64,000 bases of DNA from Escallonia rubra (GCA_033065855.1 JAVXUO010001829.1:42064-106063); one strand, 5' to 3'. Counted from the first letter of the stretch, positions 1-11,808 are shown. Notes: generated by a model from the letters alone, not told the origin. Numbers and translations: made by a program.

Positions 1-22
1 GTCCTGCATTCAACATCTTCGC

Positions 23-3000
23 CTAGTCCTTCAAAAGTGGTTTTTCTTTGTCATCCCACGTATTCAACCTCTTCGTAGCTTTTTCCACCTGTAATAAATT
101 CCATAGAGCTCATATTTTTGGCGCAGATAAGGAAAAAAAGAAGTGTATAAATAGTTCTAAAGTCCAATATGATAGCGAAAAGCATTCATCTATGGTAGTT
201 GTAGCTAAAAGTTAGCTAAAACTTTTGCGTTTTTGGGGTTTTACCCACCACAATCCACCCCATGGTGACTAACCTATTTTTTTTTAGAATGACTAGGAAA
301 GGTTGGAATTAGAGAATGATGTCTCATGATAATAGAAGAAAAAAAATTAAAGTGGAGTTACCTCTTTATTCCAGTCTGTTCTAAACGTGACAAATAATAA
401 AATGATTGTTTGCATCACTGTGCCGCCTATCATTCCAGACCATATGCCCTGCGCACACCACCAAACCATCATTACCATCTTTTTCTTACATTCTCTTCTT
501 AAAAAAAAAAAATTAGTCACGCTATCTACGAGAGCTAAAAAAAACTCTATCCACCATTGAAAATAACATCAAAATTACCTTAGCACCAAGTTTAAAGTAA
601 AAGCCAAGTAGTGAACCCAATGGCACTCCAACCACATAATAACAACCCACGTTCACGTAGGCAACAAAAGTTTGCCATCCACACCCGACGGCCACACCTT
701 CATGCACGTTTATAACAAGGTTAAGATCCCAATATTTGCTACAAATTCTCAACTAGAAGTGTTAAATCATCATTAAATATGCAGCCACACTTTGTTAATT
801 TGCTAAACAACAGTGACAGTTTTGGCTCAAAAAAAAGTTTCAGTTTGACCTGCGCGGTGAGTTTGTGTTTAAGGAAAAAAATTACCGGACAAGACGGGTT
901 GGACTCCATTGAGAATGAGAGTAAGTGCAAGCAGAGGACAAAGATCTGAGACAGCATTGGCGACAGTTTCACCTTCTGTGAAGGCATAGCTGATGACATG
1001 ACGCAACGCAAGCACGACAAGTCCCGAAATAACAGAGATGACGAAAGAGATGAATGTCACCACCTTTACGGAGAATGCAGCCGATTTTGGATGTCCTGCT
1101 CCAAGCTCGTTGCTCACTCTCACACTGTTCAAAATTATTAACCAAAGTTGGTTTTAGCAAAATTCCTTCCAACGGAAAAATCAACTAATTGTGAATGGGA
1201 AGGATATTAAACGAAATCGAAGGAAATGGCCTTAACCTTGCGGCTGCATTGAACCCAATTGATATCATGAATACCCAGCCAGAAACCGTCATGCTGCAAT
1301 CAACATGTTCAGTTAAAAGTCCATACACAATTGTATCTCCTGAAATTTATGCTTCAACAGTTTTTAAGGAAGAGTTCCCAAGTCTTACATGTCATGCAAC
1401 TACAAAGTTATCAAAGTAGAACTAAAAATTTAAAACAATTGGATCATTTGCACATAAAACCCTATAGTTTGAGGGTATGTGCACATTTCACCTTACTATT
1501 TCAATTTTGGCTCAATTCACCTCATCGTTTCTCAATTTGTGTTCAATTTACCAATTGACGGCTGAACTCCAATTTATTGGATGCCCGTCAATTTTTTAGG
1601 GATAAAATTGTAACTTCACCCCTTTTTCCTATCATGGCAGCCATGTCATTTCAGTATCTCTCAACCCCCCCACCCCGACACCCTGCCTTCAACCCCCACC
1701 CCCTGCCTTGCCTGCCCAGAGAGCACCACCACCATCAAAACCGAACCACAACTCTCAAGTCTCAACACCTTACAGTATCGCATCACCGTCGATAGCACCT
1801 TTCGCCACCCATTCTCTATCCACAAAAAACCATCATGTCGTGTTCATCAAACCATCACCACTATCACTATCAGCGCCATACATCGTTACCTCAGACCACT
1901 ATCACCGCATACACCATCACCGCACACACAAAAAAAGTCATTCTCTCTCTTTTCCCAACTGCCAATATCCTTTTAATACCCTCAATTACATCTAGATCCA
2001 CCAGATCTACCACACAAAAAGTCACCATAATCGTCGCGAAGCCCATGGCCGCACTGCAGCAATACTTCATCCACGACTACAAACCCTATCGACATCGGGC
2101 AATAGACTTCCAGTTCATGGCCCAGCCTGGAGCTACAAGCCAGTCCCCTCCACATCACGGCGGCGGCACCAGGTTTGATGCTAAGCATTTGTAGATCTGT
2201 GAGGGAGGGGCTAGATTTGAAAGATAATGGAAATGGAAGAGCTTTTGGGTTGTGACTTTGTTGTTACGACGGTGTAGTGTGGTTGTGGCGGTGGTTGTGT
2301 ATGAAAGGTTGATGGTATTATGTGTAACAAGCGGCAAGGGTAATGGTACTGTGGTGGTGGCAGAATCAGGTACGCATGGTGATGGTGGTGGTGGCGGCAA
2401 AAAAAATGGGTATGGTGGTGTTGTTGGCGGCGACGACAGAAATAGGTATGGTAGTGTTGGTGTTGGGCGGTGGATCAACTGAAACATGAAGGGAAGATGA
2501 AGATGGTCAAATCTTGACCTGGTTCCCACGTGTCAACCCATTATTGACAAATGCTGATGATGTGGCGCCCATGATGGGAAAAAGGGCAAGTTACAATTTT
2601 ATCCCTAAAAATTCGACGGGCATCCAAGAAATTGGAGTTCAGCGCGTCAATTGGTAAATTGAGCACAAATTGAGAAATAATGAGGTGAATTGAGCCAAAA
2701 TTAAAATAGTAAGGTGAAATGCGCACATACCTTCAAACTATAAGGTTTTATGTGCAAATGATCCAAAACAATTTTAAAACAATTCCCAAGTACATATTTA
2801 ATCAGAGTTCCTAGCTTCCTCGGTACATGCGATGCGTTGCAATTGACAAAAAACATATGTAAATCTGATCAATACAAATTACAAAAATACATAAACGGGA
2901 ATTAGTTTACCATGAAAGTGGAGAGAACATAGGAAAGAGTAGTAGAATTGGAGTAAAACTGTTGAAGGTCATATATTTTAGACTGAATTTTTTTGACAAT

Positions 3001-6000
3001 TATGTTGATTAATTTTTTATTAATGTGAAATTAATATATTATGGAGTATAATAGAAGGGGGCCGATCCACATCTTCCGTTGGAGAAATAATTCCACCAAA
3101 AAATAGTTATTTCTCCACCGGTGGCCGTCCACTAGAGGTTGTGGATGGCTCAAATTAGATATTTTGTACACTAACCCCTACAAAGGGTTAGGGGCCCACT
3201 AGGAGCGGGGCCTCAGGCCGAAGGTATATATCTTAAATAATGAAAGGATCTAAGGAAATAGGAGGATAAAGCTAACCCGCTAAGAATAGTAGGGGTTAGA
3301 TAGAGAGTTGGCGATCTCCATCGATAGATGTGGATCAGCTCCATAATAGAAAGTTCTAAGAATATTCTACCATTAGTGTGCTCTCTTTTAATAAGAGTTT
3401 TTATAACAATTTAGATGAAGCAAAGACAGAATATACTGCATGCTACAATGAAAATAAGAAATCTTTACAGTATATATGTATATAATTTAAAAAGAGCAGT
3501 GTTACTTATAAAGCGTACAATTCATACGGAACCTTTTTTTTTTTTTTTTTTGTTTAAGAGTAATCTTTATGTCTGTAACTATCCCTAATTGTCACTTGCC
3601 TGATTGTGTTTGGTTTAAAAACAGTGTCAGAGATTCAAAAGTATCCACAGGTTTTAATCGGAGAAAAAATAAACAGATAATTTTGACAAACAGGGCCTAC
3701 CTCTCTTAACGTCAACCTTTTTTTTTTTGGTTAGACCACCCGGTTTCCGGACTTACCACATTGGATAGCTGACTAATCCGGGTTCGAGCCGGGCAGGACC
3801 ACATGGGCGGCAAAGCTCTCCCTACCAAGTTTTAACACAGCTGCATTCCCAGGGCTCGAACACGAGACCTCTGGTTAAGCTAGGACAACCCCTTACCAGC
3901 TGACCTACGCGCTTGGTGGTTCTTAACAGTCAACCTTGTCGGCAGTCTTAGTTAAACAGAACACAGATTACGACAAAGGCATTTAATGGCTTCGTTTCCC
4001 TCAGTCTTGGACGGCCTGCCAGTTCTGCGACTAAACAACTCTATCGCAACCGAAGCCACAATCTTCGGCTGGCCCTCGCTGATTTTGTGTTTTTTTCTAG
4101 TTGCTCTCAATTATTTCAATGACAAAATGCTTAAGGCCCGAATTATTATTAGCATACGTCTAATCTACATTCAATTGCCAAAAGAATTGCATTTGAAACG
4201 CCTAAACTGTTTCAGTAGCAAAATTATCAAACAACACGTATTGTGTTTTAAAAGCGCTTCTGCTGCTCTAAAAACACTATGTCAAATCTTGTTAAGTAAA
4301 TGTTTAAAAGTTTCAAAACCTACAACAGCGAGTCATGTTGGTTCTAATTTAGGTTCAATAGCGAAAAAGGTGCATTTAAAATGCCTAACCAATTTCTATA
4401 TCAAGAATGTCAAGCAACGTGTATTGTGTTTTAGAAGCGCTTATGTCGCCTTCAAACATGACGTCAACATTTGCTCTAAGTAAACGCTTCATGTTGGTTC
4501 TAGTTTATGCTCAATCGCGAAAAAAAATTGTATTTAAAATTCTTAAACAGTTTCCGTAACAAAAATGTCAGACAACATGTATTGTGTTTCAAAAGTGCTT
4601 CTGCTACTTTCAAGCACGGCGTCAAAACTTGTTCTAAGTAAATGTTTAAAGGTTTCAAAACGTAGCACAACGAGTCACGCTGGTTAAGCAGCTTGTACAA
4701 GAAACTAGTTTCATGTACTTACCAAATGGAGAGAGAATCCAGAGCCAATTCAGGGTTATCAAGCAAACCAGCCAGCAACACCAAAACCTGAAAGTACCAC
4801 GTCTCTAAGCACAGCATCACCGCTGACCCAGCTGATAACTTGAAAAACCCGAACAGACCAGAGAAGGCCTCCACGCTGAACCCGGTCCATGTCTCCTTGC
4901 ACCTCTCACTCTTCACAATGTATATAAACTGGGCCAAAACAACGATCCACCAAGACAAGCTCAGCACCAGCGACGCACCCAAAAGTCCAAGCCCAACCTT
5001 ATACACCACGAACCAACTTAGAACCAGGTGCACCACCAGTGTGGCTGCTGATATGTATGCACTTGGTGCCACTATGCTCTGAGCTTGTAGAAACTTTTGT
5101 ATGGGGAAGTTCACGGCGTAGGCGAAAATCTGGGGAATCAGGCCGTAGACAAACACTGCCGCGGCGGAAGCGATTTCGGGCGACTCGCCTAGTAGTATGA
5201 GGAGGGGCTTGCAGAAAATGTAGACGAAAGTGAGCAGAATTCCGGTTAAAGTGAGGAGTATGATTGATCTTTGAAGATAAACGCCTAGCATTCCATATTT
5301 GTTTGCTCCATATGCTTGTCCACATAGTGTCTCAACCGCACTTCCCATGCCAAGCTGTTAAAACAAATGACAAAAATATTACTATTGGTATACAAATTAA
5401 ATAGTTAAATCTCTGACCTATGATGATAAATTTTTTTCTCCTACCCTGATTAGAGGAAGATAGGAATATAATTCTTTGTATAAGGATAATTAATGGCCAC
5501 AAAATATTTTTAATAACTTTTCTACTAACATTTGAAGCGACAATTTTTAACAGTACTCTCTTAGTAAAAACTACCTAAAACATTTAACAGTAATTAATTG
5601 TCGCTATATGAGGAGTTATGACTATATTCCAACGGTCCGAGTAGCCGCCAAATTTTTTCCATTCTATAATAATGGAGTTAGGCCGCTGAATATGTATTCG
5701 TGACTGCAACAAATTCGTCAAAATTTGGATAATACATACATGTGTAAAAAGTGGACCTATGACAACATATACGTTATCACAGTCATGCATCTCATGCTAT
5801 ATACCCATATAAATGTGCATTAACAAGGTATAGACATGTGATGTCTACATATTTTATTTTGAATCGTAACTAAACATTAATTATATGTGGCTGTCACGGA
5901 TTTCAGCAGCACAGTAAACGTATTCATACGCCGTCTAAGTCGTTTCTGTGTTTTGAAACCCTGACCTCTTTGTCTATGAGACGGCCTCGTTAAAACTTTG

Positions 6001-6426
6001 ATGTCATTTGCGACTATGTTTCTCATTCCACACTGTTTTAATGTCACTTTTCTTTGACATGAAACCATGGAGCATAGAGAAGAGACATACCATGAGGCCG
6101 TAGGCAAAGATTTGGATGCCGGTGTTGCCAAGGGAGGCGGCCGCAAGTTCTAGGTTGCCGAGGTGGCCGGAGACAATCTGGGTTGACATGGACATGAGGT
6201 AGTTGATCAAGTAAACCGCAACAGCCGGTGCAGCGAGGTAAAAGAGGAGCTTCAGCTCGATCCATGTAGCCACCCGGTAACGCTGCAAGAGCGGCAAGCC
6301 GGTGTCGGACAGTATGCTCTCAAGCTCGCCGCTGGACTCATCGTGTTTCTCTGAGGACTGAGGGGTTAAAGACGGGTGGCTGCTTTTTGGCAAAGGTCTG
6401 TAAAAATTACCCTCTGAAGAATCCAT
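23..6426 (-). CDS. MATE efflux transporter, DTX40-type (array gene 1)
   Basis: Seven coding exons read on the minus strand: 6426-6091, 5354-4723, 1293-1237, 1124-886, 697-579, 448-362 and 88-23. All introns are GT-AG and the spliced frame is open for 511 residues, close to the usual size of about 500. The family exchanges cations or alkaloid- or flavonoid-like organic solutes for protons across the tonoplast or plasma membrane. A hydrophilic N-tail (about 1-50) precedes twelve predicted membrane spans. Exon 1 ends with the [15 protein letters not shown] block, exon 2 opens with [17 protein letters not shown], exons 3-4 join to give [13 protein letters not shown], and exon 5 carries VAVGCGWQ. 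All are hallmarks of plant MATEs. The N-tail reads YRPLP where the other copies have QPLL or QPIL; the C-tail ends KPLLKD. Intron 2 is 3.4 kb and full of transposons. Only 22 bp of downstream sequence lies in the window. DTX40 assignment rests on recalled similarity to Arabidopsis At3g21690; the substrate is unknown. Confidence 0.93.
1441..2764. mobile_element. Non-autonomous Mutator-like element with ~200-bp terminal inverted repeats, in intron 2 of gene 1
   Basis: The left arm (1441 to about 1637) recurs inverted at about 2568-2764 with few mismatches. The element is flanked by a perfect 9-bp direct duplication, AAAACAATT, at 1432-1440 and 2765-2773. Long TIRs plus a 9-bp duplication are the signature of Mutator-like elements. 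Each arm carries about three degenerate 30-bp subterminal repeats ending in CAATTYACC (for example at 1482, 1511 and 1542). The 0.9-kb interior is rich in CAC/GGT runs with no recognisable transposase; any open frames there are low-complexity. The insertion lies within the intron between exons 2 and 3, so splicing of gene 1 may be unaffected. Confidence 0.9.
3057..3342. mobile_element. 286-bp MITE with 9-bp target duplication (Mutator type)
   Basis: The ends are inverted copies of each other (GCCGATCCACATCT at the left, AGATGTGGATCAGC at the right). The element is bordered by a perfect 9-bp duplication, ATAATAGAA, at 3048-3056 and 3343-3351. An internal hairpin forms from GGAGAAATAA and its inverse TTATTTCTCC near 3082-3116. 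It lies in intron 2 of gene 1. A related end, GGGAGCTGATCCG, occurs at 11807. Confidence 0.82.
3720..3921 (-). mobile_element. tRNA-derived SINE, copy 1
   Basis: Read on the minus strand, the element starts with a tRNA-like head. A box-A-like segment contains GTCAGCTGGTAAGG and a box-B-like one reads GTGTTCGAGCC. A body with a GGATTAGTC segment follows, and it ends in an A-rich tail (complement of the T run at 3717-3728). A 15-16 bp target duplication (CTTAACGTCAACCTT / CTTAACAGTCAACCTT) lies at about 3705-3719 and 3922-3937. The layout resembles Au-like plant SINEs, but the family name is an inference. It sits in intron 2 of gene 1 in the same orientation as the gene. Confidence 0.8.
4189..4686. 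repeat. Three-copy tandem repeat (unit ~160-183 bp) beside the exon 2 splice donor
   Basis: Similar units begin at 4189 (GCATTTGAAACGCCT), 4372 (GCATTTAAAATGCCT) and 4530 (GTATTTAAAATTCTT). Each continues through a shared TATTGTGTTTTA-AAGCGCTT block and, in copies 1 and 3, ends with GTTTCAAAAC and an AACGAGTCA-like string. The array stops 36 bp from the exon 2 boundary at 4723. An open frame at 3986-4483 runs through the SINE flank and this array and is probably not a gene. Confidence 0.75.
5446..5622. repeat. Diverged copy of a GCGACAATTAAT palindromic MITE, in intron 1 of gene 1
   Basis: The right end reads AATTAATTGTCGCTATATGAGGAG. Its inverse is partly matched near 5534 (GAAGCGACAATTTTTAACAG). 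The arrangement resembles the clearer copies at 39773-39958 and 60856-61037. The boundaries are approximate. Confidence 0.4.
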
Positions 6427-6447
6427 TCTTAAAAGTATTCTTAGCGG

Positions 6448-6475
6448 CGGTGCGGTGGTGGTGGTGGTGGTGGTG
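6448..6475. repeat. GGT trinucleotide microsatellite in the 5' leader of gene 1
   Basis: Seven or so consecutive GGT units (CCA on the coding strand) lie 30-50 bp upstream of the ATG at 6426, inside the inferred 5' untranslated leader. Length variation here would not alter the protein. Confidence 0.7.
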
Positions 6476-6559
6476 AGGTTTTGTATAGGGGGATGTGAAG
6501 GAGTGGGAATGGCTGGGTTTAAATGGATGAAGGGAAGTACTGAGGAGGGTGGATGGAGT

Positions 6560-6570
6560 CTATATATGTG
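6560..6570 (-). promoter_or_regulatory. TATA box of array gene 1
   Basis: On the minus strand the sequence reads CACATATATAG, about 135 bp upstream of the start codon at 6426. That would place transcription start near 6530 and give a leader of roughly 100 nt. The leader includes a CCA/GGT trinucleotide run at about 6453-6474. The position and sequence fit a plant TATA box, but no start site is demonstrated. Confidence 0.45.
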
Positions 6571-9168
6571 GTGAGGAAAGCCTCAGTATATTTGAATTTC
6601 TACTGAACAAATAGTTTGTGGTTGCATGTCACATTAATACCCATTTATGATCAAGAGTCAAAAGGAAAATAGAAAAAATGGTATTAAAATCAGAGTCTTT
6701 AAGTCATTTTGATGATGTTTTCCGTTTCGTCATTATCTGTATGTACAGAATCTCTCAATGTCATAGCTAGGTTCAAGTCCAGCCTTGAGAGCGACAAACA
6801 AATTGAAACAAAGCTTATGATTATGCCCTATATGCATAGTTTTCACAGTTTCACCAAGAGAAGGTAGAAAATCAGAGTGAGAACATGCCTTTAATATGCA
6901 TCCGCCAAAAAAGAGAGCATCGTATTAAGACGCATAGGCCAGACCGGGAGCAACGATTTGTTTAGAAATCCTCCCTCCTATTTTGAGAAGCTGTTAGGTA
7001 TGAACTTTTGCCTTTTTTTTTTCGTTTTAAGAAAATAGTCACAATTTTTTATAGACCGATAATCAATAATTATTAAATCCTTTCGTTTTATTTTTGTTAA
7101 CACTTTTTACGATAATTCGTTACACGACCTTTTTAATTTCACTAAGAGAAAGTGAATAAAAATATACTCCAATCTTTATTAATTTTTGCTATAGAGTTGT
7201 AACTATTTTTCTACAACCCCGATAACAATAAAAAATAAATTTGCTTTGAATAATGGACCCTTCGTGTCAGCTATTTCATGCATAGAATTGAATCACATAT
7301 AACTGCACAAGAAATGCTAATAGCCTAAGCGAGAGTCATAATAAGATTATCTTTGTCACTTTGTAGTTTGCAAAGACACCAAAATTATCATTCTTCCGAC
7401 CTCACTTTACAAAAATATAATCTTGCACTTGGTGTCTTGTATTGACGCTTAAACCATTTTACCAAAAAATGCAAACGCATATGTATTGGGTTACAATAAT
7501 AAGCAGGAAATGACAAAAGAGCGGGCAAACAAATGAACAAAAGAGATAGGAACTACATGAGTTGCCAAGTTTGTTTGACAAAGCAGCTAAGAACAGTCCT
7601 CAATGGGAGGTCCTACTACTGTAAAGCAGTGGTTGTTGTTGCCAAAAAAAATAGAAAAAAAACACTGGTTGTTGGCATTCTGGCACCTTATTGGTTACTT
7701 CTGATTCATGTACTTAAAAAGACAAGACAAGTTGAGTCCAGCTATCAAGATGGCCACCAAAGATATATAATACGTTGACATTTCGTCTCCTGTTCATATA
7801 TCCTGTTACATGGTGATATGCCTTTCCATATAAAGAATGTAGGAGAAACTTACCGGTATATTGTAAAGCAAAAGTGAAATGAACATCGGACTCAATTAGA
7901 GGAGGAGGGAGTAGTATCTGGAAGACGTCAAATTTAGTGTTGAACGGAATATGACTTTTGTCAAAAATGATCCCAACGTAATAAATATTTGAGAGCGGGC
8001 ATTAATTGTGTAAAGTTGTGTCTTCTTTGACAATATGGTGAAACTAAAAGGAAAAATAGTGGAAAAAAGCTTTTATTGGCAAGAACCAGACATCTCACAC
8101 GGAGAAAGAAATAACAAAAGCGTGGGCTAATACGGTTACAAATTATACGCTAGTGGCTAAAATTTTGCCGTATTCATGATTCTTACTTCTGAAAACAAAA
8201 AAAGATTTTCGCACATAACAGTGGCAAAACTAGTAATATTGTCTGGTGGATATGAACCGGAGTAGCATGTTGTCGATACATTCAAAGTGAAAATGTTTCA
8301 TAAAGCAAAGTTTCATCTTGCACAGGGCAGCCAAATAGTCTAATGCTGCAAAATACATAAATAATCTTAGATTAACAACTATATGCACTATATAGCACCG
8401 TTTAGATCATCAAAATATTAGCAATTCAACTTATAAGGGTTCAACAAAGCAAGAAAAAATAGGACATGCATATTGAACAAATGAAAGATGATTTAGCAGG
8501 GGCCATAGAAAACTTTTCTATGGCAATTAACAAAAAAGGATAGTTGCCCTTCTTTGAAACTCATGTGTGTTAATTCATTAATTAAGGGCAAAAAAGCATT
8601 TTCATCTAAAATTCATAATTATAATGCAACCATAATTCCTTTTTCTATCTCCCCTAGCCACCACCACCATACCCCAGCCGTTGCCACCATCCCACTGCCG
8701 TCGCCACCATCTTCCCCCTCGCTGCTGCCACCATCCCTCACTGTCTCTACAATCACGTCGACAACCCCTATGGCCGTCCCAACCACCACAACAGCCCCCC
8801 ATGGCTGCCCCACTCACCTTCACACTCCCCACCACCATAGCAACAAACCACCGAAGGGATTCAACAAACTTCCGGTAGGATTCAAAGACAATAGGGAGCA
8901 GTGATTTCCATGATACCTCGTTTCCTTGCCGCCCTGTGCCGGGCATTGTGGCTATCACCACTGCCGCCATGCGCTGCGGGTGGTGATGACGACCGTAAAA
9001 GAAAATGAATAATTAGGACTTTTGTAGATTTTAGACTAAGATTACCAATTTACCCTTGGTAACTTAAACTTTTAAATGGATAAAACACATTAACAAGTAC
9101 CTAGCAGATCGTCAGTGGGTGCATCAACGCATGTGATTTAGGTAGCATAATAAGTAGCATAATAAGTA
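6571..9168. other. Intergenic sequence upstream of gene 1, no gene recognised
   Basis: AT-rich sequence with no supported coding exon. Around 8655-8850 there is a CCACCA/CCATCC-rich low-complexity stretch that creates open frames on both strands. These frames overlap and have no recognisable domain. An 81-codon frame at 7533-7778 also has no family features. I could not define ends for any transposon here. Confidence 0.5.
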
Positions 9169-9345
9169 GGGTTAATTACACCCATGTAGGGGTTATGGTA
9201 AAATTACAGTTAAGGACATAAAGTTTCAAAAGGTAACAAACCGTGACCACAAACGTAAAAAAGATAACACTTGTGTCCAGTCGTTAGGGATTCGTCTAAA
9301 AAGTGTACTTTTTTTATAATGTCATCAATACAGATTTGTGTGTTA
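9169..9345. mobile_element. Solo terminal inverted repeat of the 22.7-kb MULE family
   Basis: From GGGTTAATTACACC onward, about 175 bp match the inverted right end of the element at 22738-23923. The match includes GGTTATGGTA, the AATTACAG block, the GTGTCCA block and the AAAAAGTGTACTTTTTT string. No opposite end was found nearby. It is probably a truncated or recombined copy. Confidence 0.7.
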
Positions 9346-10011
9346 ATTCGTGAAAGTTTTAAGAACATTTTTACGTCCTTTGTTTTCTCTTTTACTGTCA
9401 TGTAAGTGTTTTAGGTCTGGACAATGAGTTGAGCAATATATATATATATTTTTGGAGCAAACTTAATGATTTGCAAATTAAGGGTAGATTTTGAGTGAAG
9501 AGTAGAAATATATACCAAGATTAACAAGTTGGGGGGGGGGGGGGGGTGTTGAAAACATGCCCAGATAGGCAAGTAAAAAAAAACATACGGATGATAGTCT
9601 CATCCAGTTCTAAGCTTCTCCCTTCTCCTGAATCTTAACTAGATCCCCTGTTGCATAGCCACATTGTGCTAGCGAGGGAGCCATGTATTGATTCGTTTTG
9701 AATATCTAATTAATCCTTGCCATGATCGGTTGCAATGTTATGGTAGCAACAATATTTCTTTCTTATTCTAGAACCACTAAACCTACGTTACACTTTTTTT
9801 TTTTTTTGGGTGGACCGAGAAGCTCCTCTCTTGGTGGTTGTTATAGAAAACGCAGCAACAATATAACAAAGTATAAAAATATGAAAAATCAAAGAAATTC
9901 CATGCATAACATAAGATTTACGAGGTGCACCAATATGGCTACATCCTCGGAGTATTTTCAGGCTTTGATTTCACTACTCAGCAATGTTTACAGCCAAAAA
10001 CTCTCCCCTTC
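9346..10011. other. Intergenic spacer with homopolymer G run
   Basis: Nothing coding is recognised. A run of 16 G residues lies at 9531-9546 and a short TA repeat near 9436-9450. The 182-codon plus-strand frame at 9722-10270 runs into the hAT element end and has no domain, so I do not call it a gene. Confidence 0.5.
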
Positions 10012-10019
10012 TATGTTAC

Positions 10020-11083
10020 TAGACCTGGCAAACGGGTATACCCGTCGGATACGGGTAAAAACCGATCGGGTCCGGGTAAATTCGGGTCGGGTAAAAATTA
10101 CCCGATTTTTCCCGGGTAGTATTTCTTGGCACCCGTACCCTACCCTTGCGAGTAGGGTATTACCCACAGGTATACGAATTTTTACTTCTATTATTAACAC
10201 TATATATTCACTCTGGAAATATGTTCCCCCTTCCTTTTATTACAATTTTCACAGTTTAATTTCTACATGATTTCAATTTTGTTACTACAATTAAACATAT
10301 TTTTCGGCTATAGATCCAATAAATAATCTCAAATCCAACACAATCAGAGCATCAATCTTAACATTCCCAGAAAAATGAGCTAAAAATCAATCATAATAGA
10401 AATAATACAAGTAGATCAAGATCTGATTGATGACCATTACATAAATCACTCAAAAATTAACAGAAAAATAAAACAAGATCTGATTGATTTCATAGTCATA
10501 TCGACTATGAAATCAAAGTTGAAGGCCTCAGCTTTTCCACGGAAGACAGTGGCGGAGCTGTGGCCGTCAAAGCTGGACGATTGGTGCCGTCAAGATGCGG
10601 AGAAAGGCGGTCGTCAGTGGATCTGACTCTGGTGGACGGTGGGTGGGAGCGAGAGATAGAGAGCGAGGCTGAGAGAGATGCGGTCGTCGGTGGATCGATG
10701 TTGGGCGAGAGCGAGAGACGAATCTGATTATGGTGGCGTGGTGGGTGAGACGAGAGAGTTCAGAGAAGGAGGGAAGTGGAGAGGGACGTCGTGAGAGAGA
10801 TAGCGAAGTCGTGACTCGTGAGGGAGAGAAAGAGGAGCGGCGCCGATGAGAAAGATGAGAGAAATGAATGAAAGTATGAAACCCTAGCATTCTAGCACTT
10901 ATATATAGTGAACAATTCAGGTAGGTCGAGTAACCCGTATCCGACCCGGACCGACCCAAAAATTACGGGTCGGTTCGTGTACGGGTCTGTTTTCGACGGG
11001 TATTCAAAACATGTACCCGTACCCGGGATTTTTAGCAGGGTACGGATCGACCCGCGGGTCCGAATAGATTTTTGCCAGGTCTA
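10020..11083. mobile_element. Non-autonomous hAT element (1.06 kb)
   Basis: The ends are inverted: TAGACCTGGCAAACGGG at the left and TTTTTGCCAGGTCTA at the right. They are flanked by a perfect 8-bp duplication, TATGTTAC, at 10012-10019 and 11084-11091, which is diagnostic of hAT. Both subterminal regions (10030-10170 and 10920-11065) are crowded with ACCCG/CGGGT motifs in both orientations, as expected for transposase-binding sites. The interior (about 10500-10900) is GAGAG- and GGCGGTCG-rich with no transposase domain. Confidence 0.9.
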
Positions 11084-11091
11084 TATGTTAC

Positions 11092-11771
11092 ATCCATTGT
11101 AATAACATCTCTGAACTGAAATCCGACTCTACATATAACACTCACAATGGTGTACATGGGGATAGGTTGACTTGGATGAGGTTGGCGGTCTAAGGCAAGG
11201 AAATTATGACGATAGACATTAGGTTGGGGTGTGTTACACGGATTTATAAGTAAATGTTAAAGAAAACGTGCATAACCTTATCAAATTCCAAACGGACTCT
11301 TAATCTATCAACAAAATATATTAGAAAGTTCTTGGTTAACGTCATTTTGAAAGGGAGAAAATGGGAGGGGATGTAAAAATAAATAAAATGGAAGAAATAG
11401 TAAATATATCCCTCATGCCTCTGAACAATTTTTTGCTTCTCTCTCTTGGAGGTAACCTTATCAAATTCGCCTGCTCGTCTACAATTAATATGACATATAT
11501 TATATTTATTCCGGTGTCTCTTTTCTTTTTTTTTGGTAAACTATTTTTGTTCCAGTTTTCATTTGTTTGTGGCCATTCCATGTTACCTTTTCTTGTTCCA
11601 TATCTATAATAAATAGGCTGAGGGAGAGACATCATTAACATTGTAGGTTATTATTATGCAGTAAAATCCAAAACGAAATCTTCTTCTTTCGGAAGGTAGT
11701 GCCAAAGAAGATAATTCCTCTTGTTTCTGCCATTAAAAGTGAGCAAATTATGTCCCTATGTGCTCGTTTAA

Positions 11772-11775
<4 letters not shown>
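11092..11775. other. Spacer between the hAT element and the foldback element
   Basis: AT-rich sequence. Two overlapping frames on opposite strands around 11342-11641 show no recognisable domain. I see no gene or defined repeat. Confidence 0.45.

Positions 11776-11806
<31 letters not shown>
11776..11806. repeat. (AT)n microsatellite
   Basis: An uninterrupted TA dinucleotide run of about 31 bp lies directly against the left edge of the foldback element. Confidence 0.9.

Positions 11807-11808
<2 letters not shown>

Noticed and set aside
2155-2529. 124-codon proline-rich minus-strand frame
   Set aside because: Simple CCACCA-type repeats within the MULE interior give a low-complexity peptide; there is no independent support.
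3986-4483. 165-codon plus-strand frame
   Set aside because: It runs through a tandem repeat within intron 2 of gene 1, shows no domain, and its peptide repeats follow the DNA repeats.
8554-8970. Overlapping frames on both strands
   Set aside because: Generated by CCACCA/TGGTGG low-complexity sequence, with no domain.
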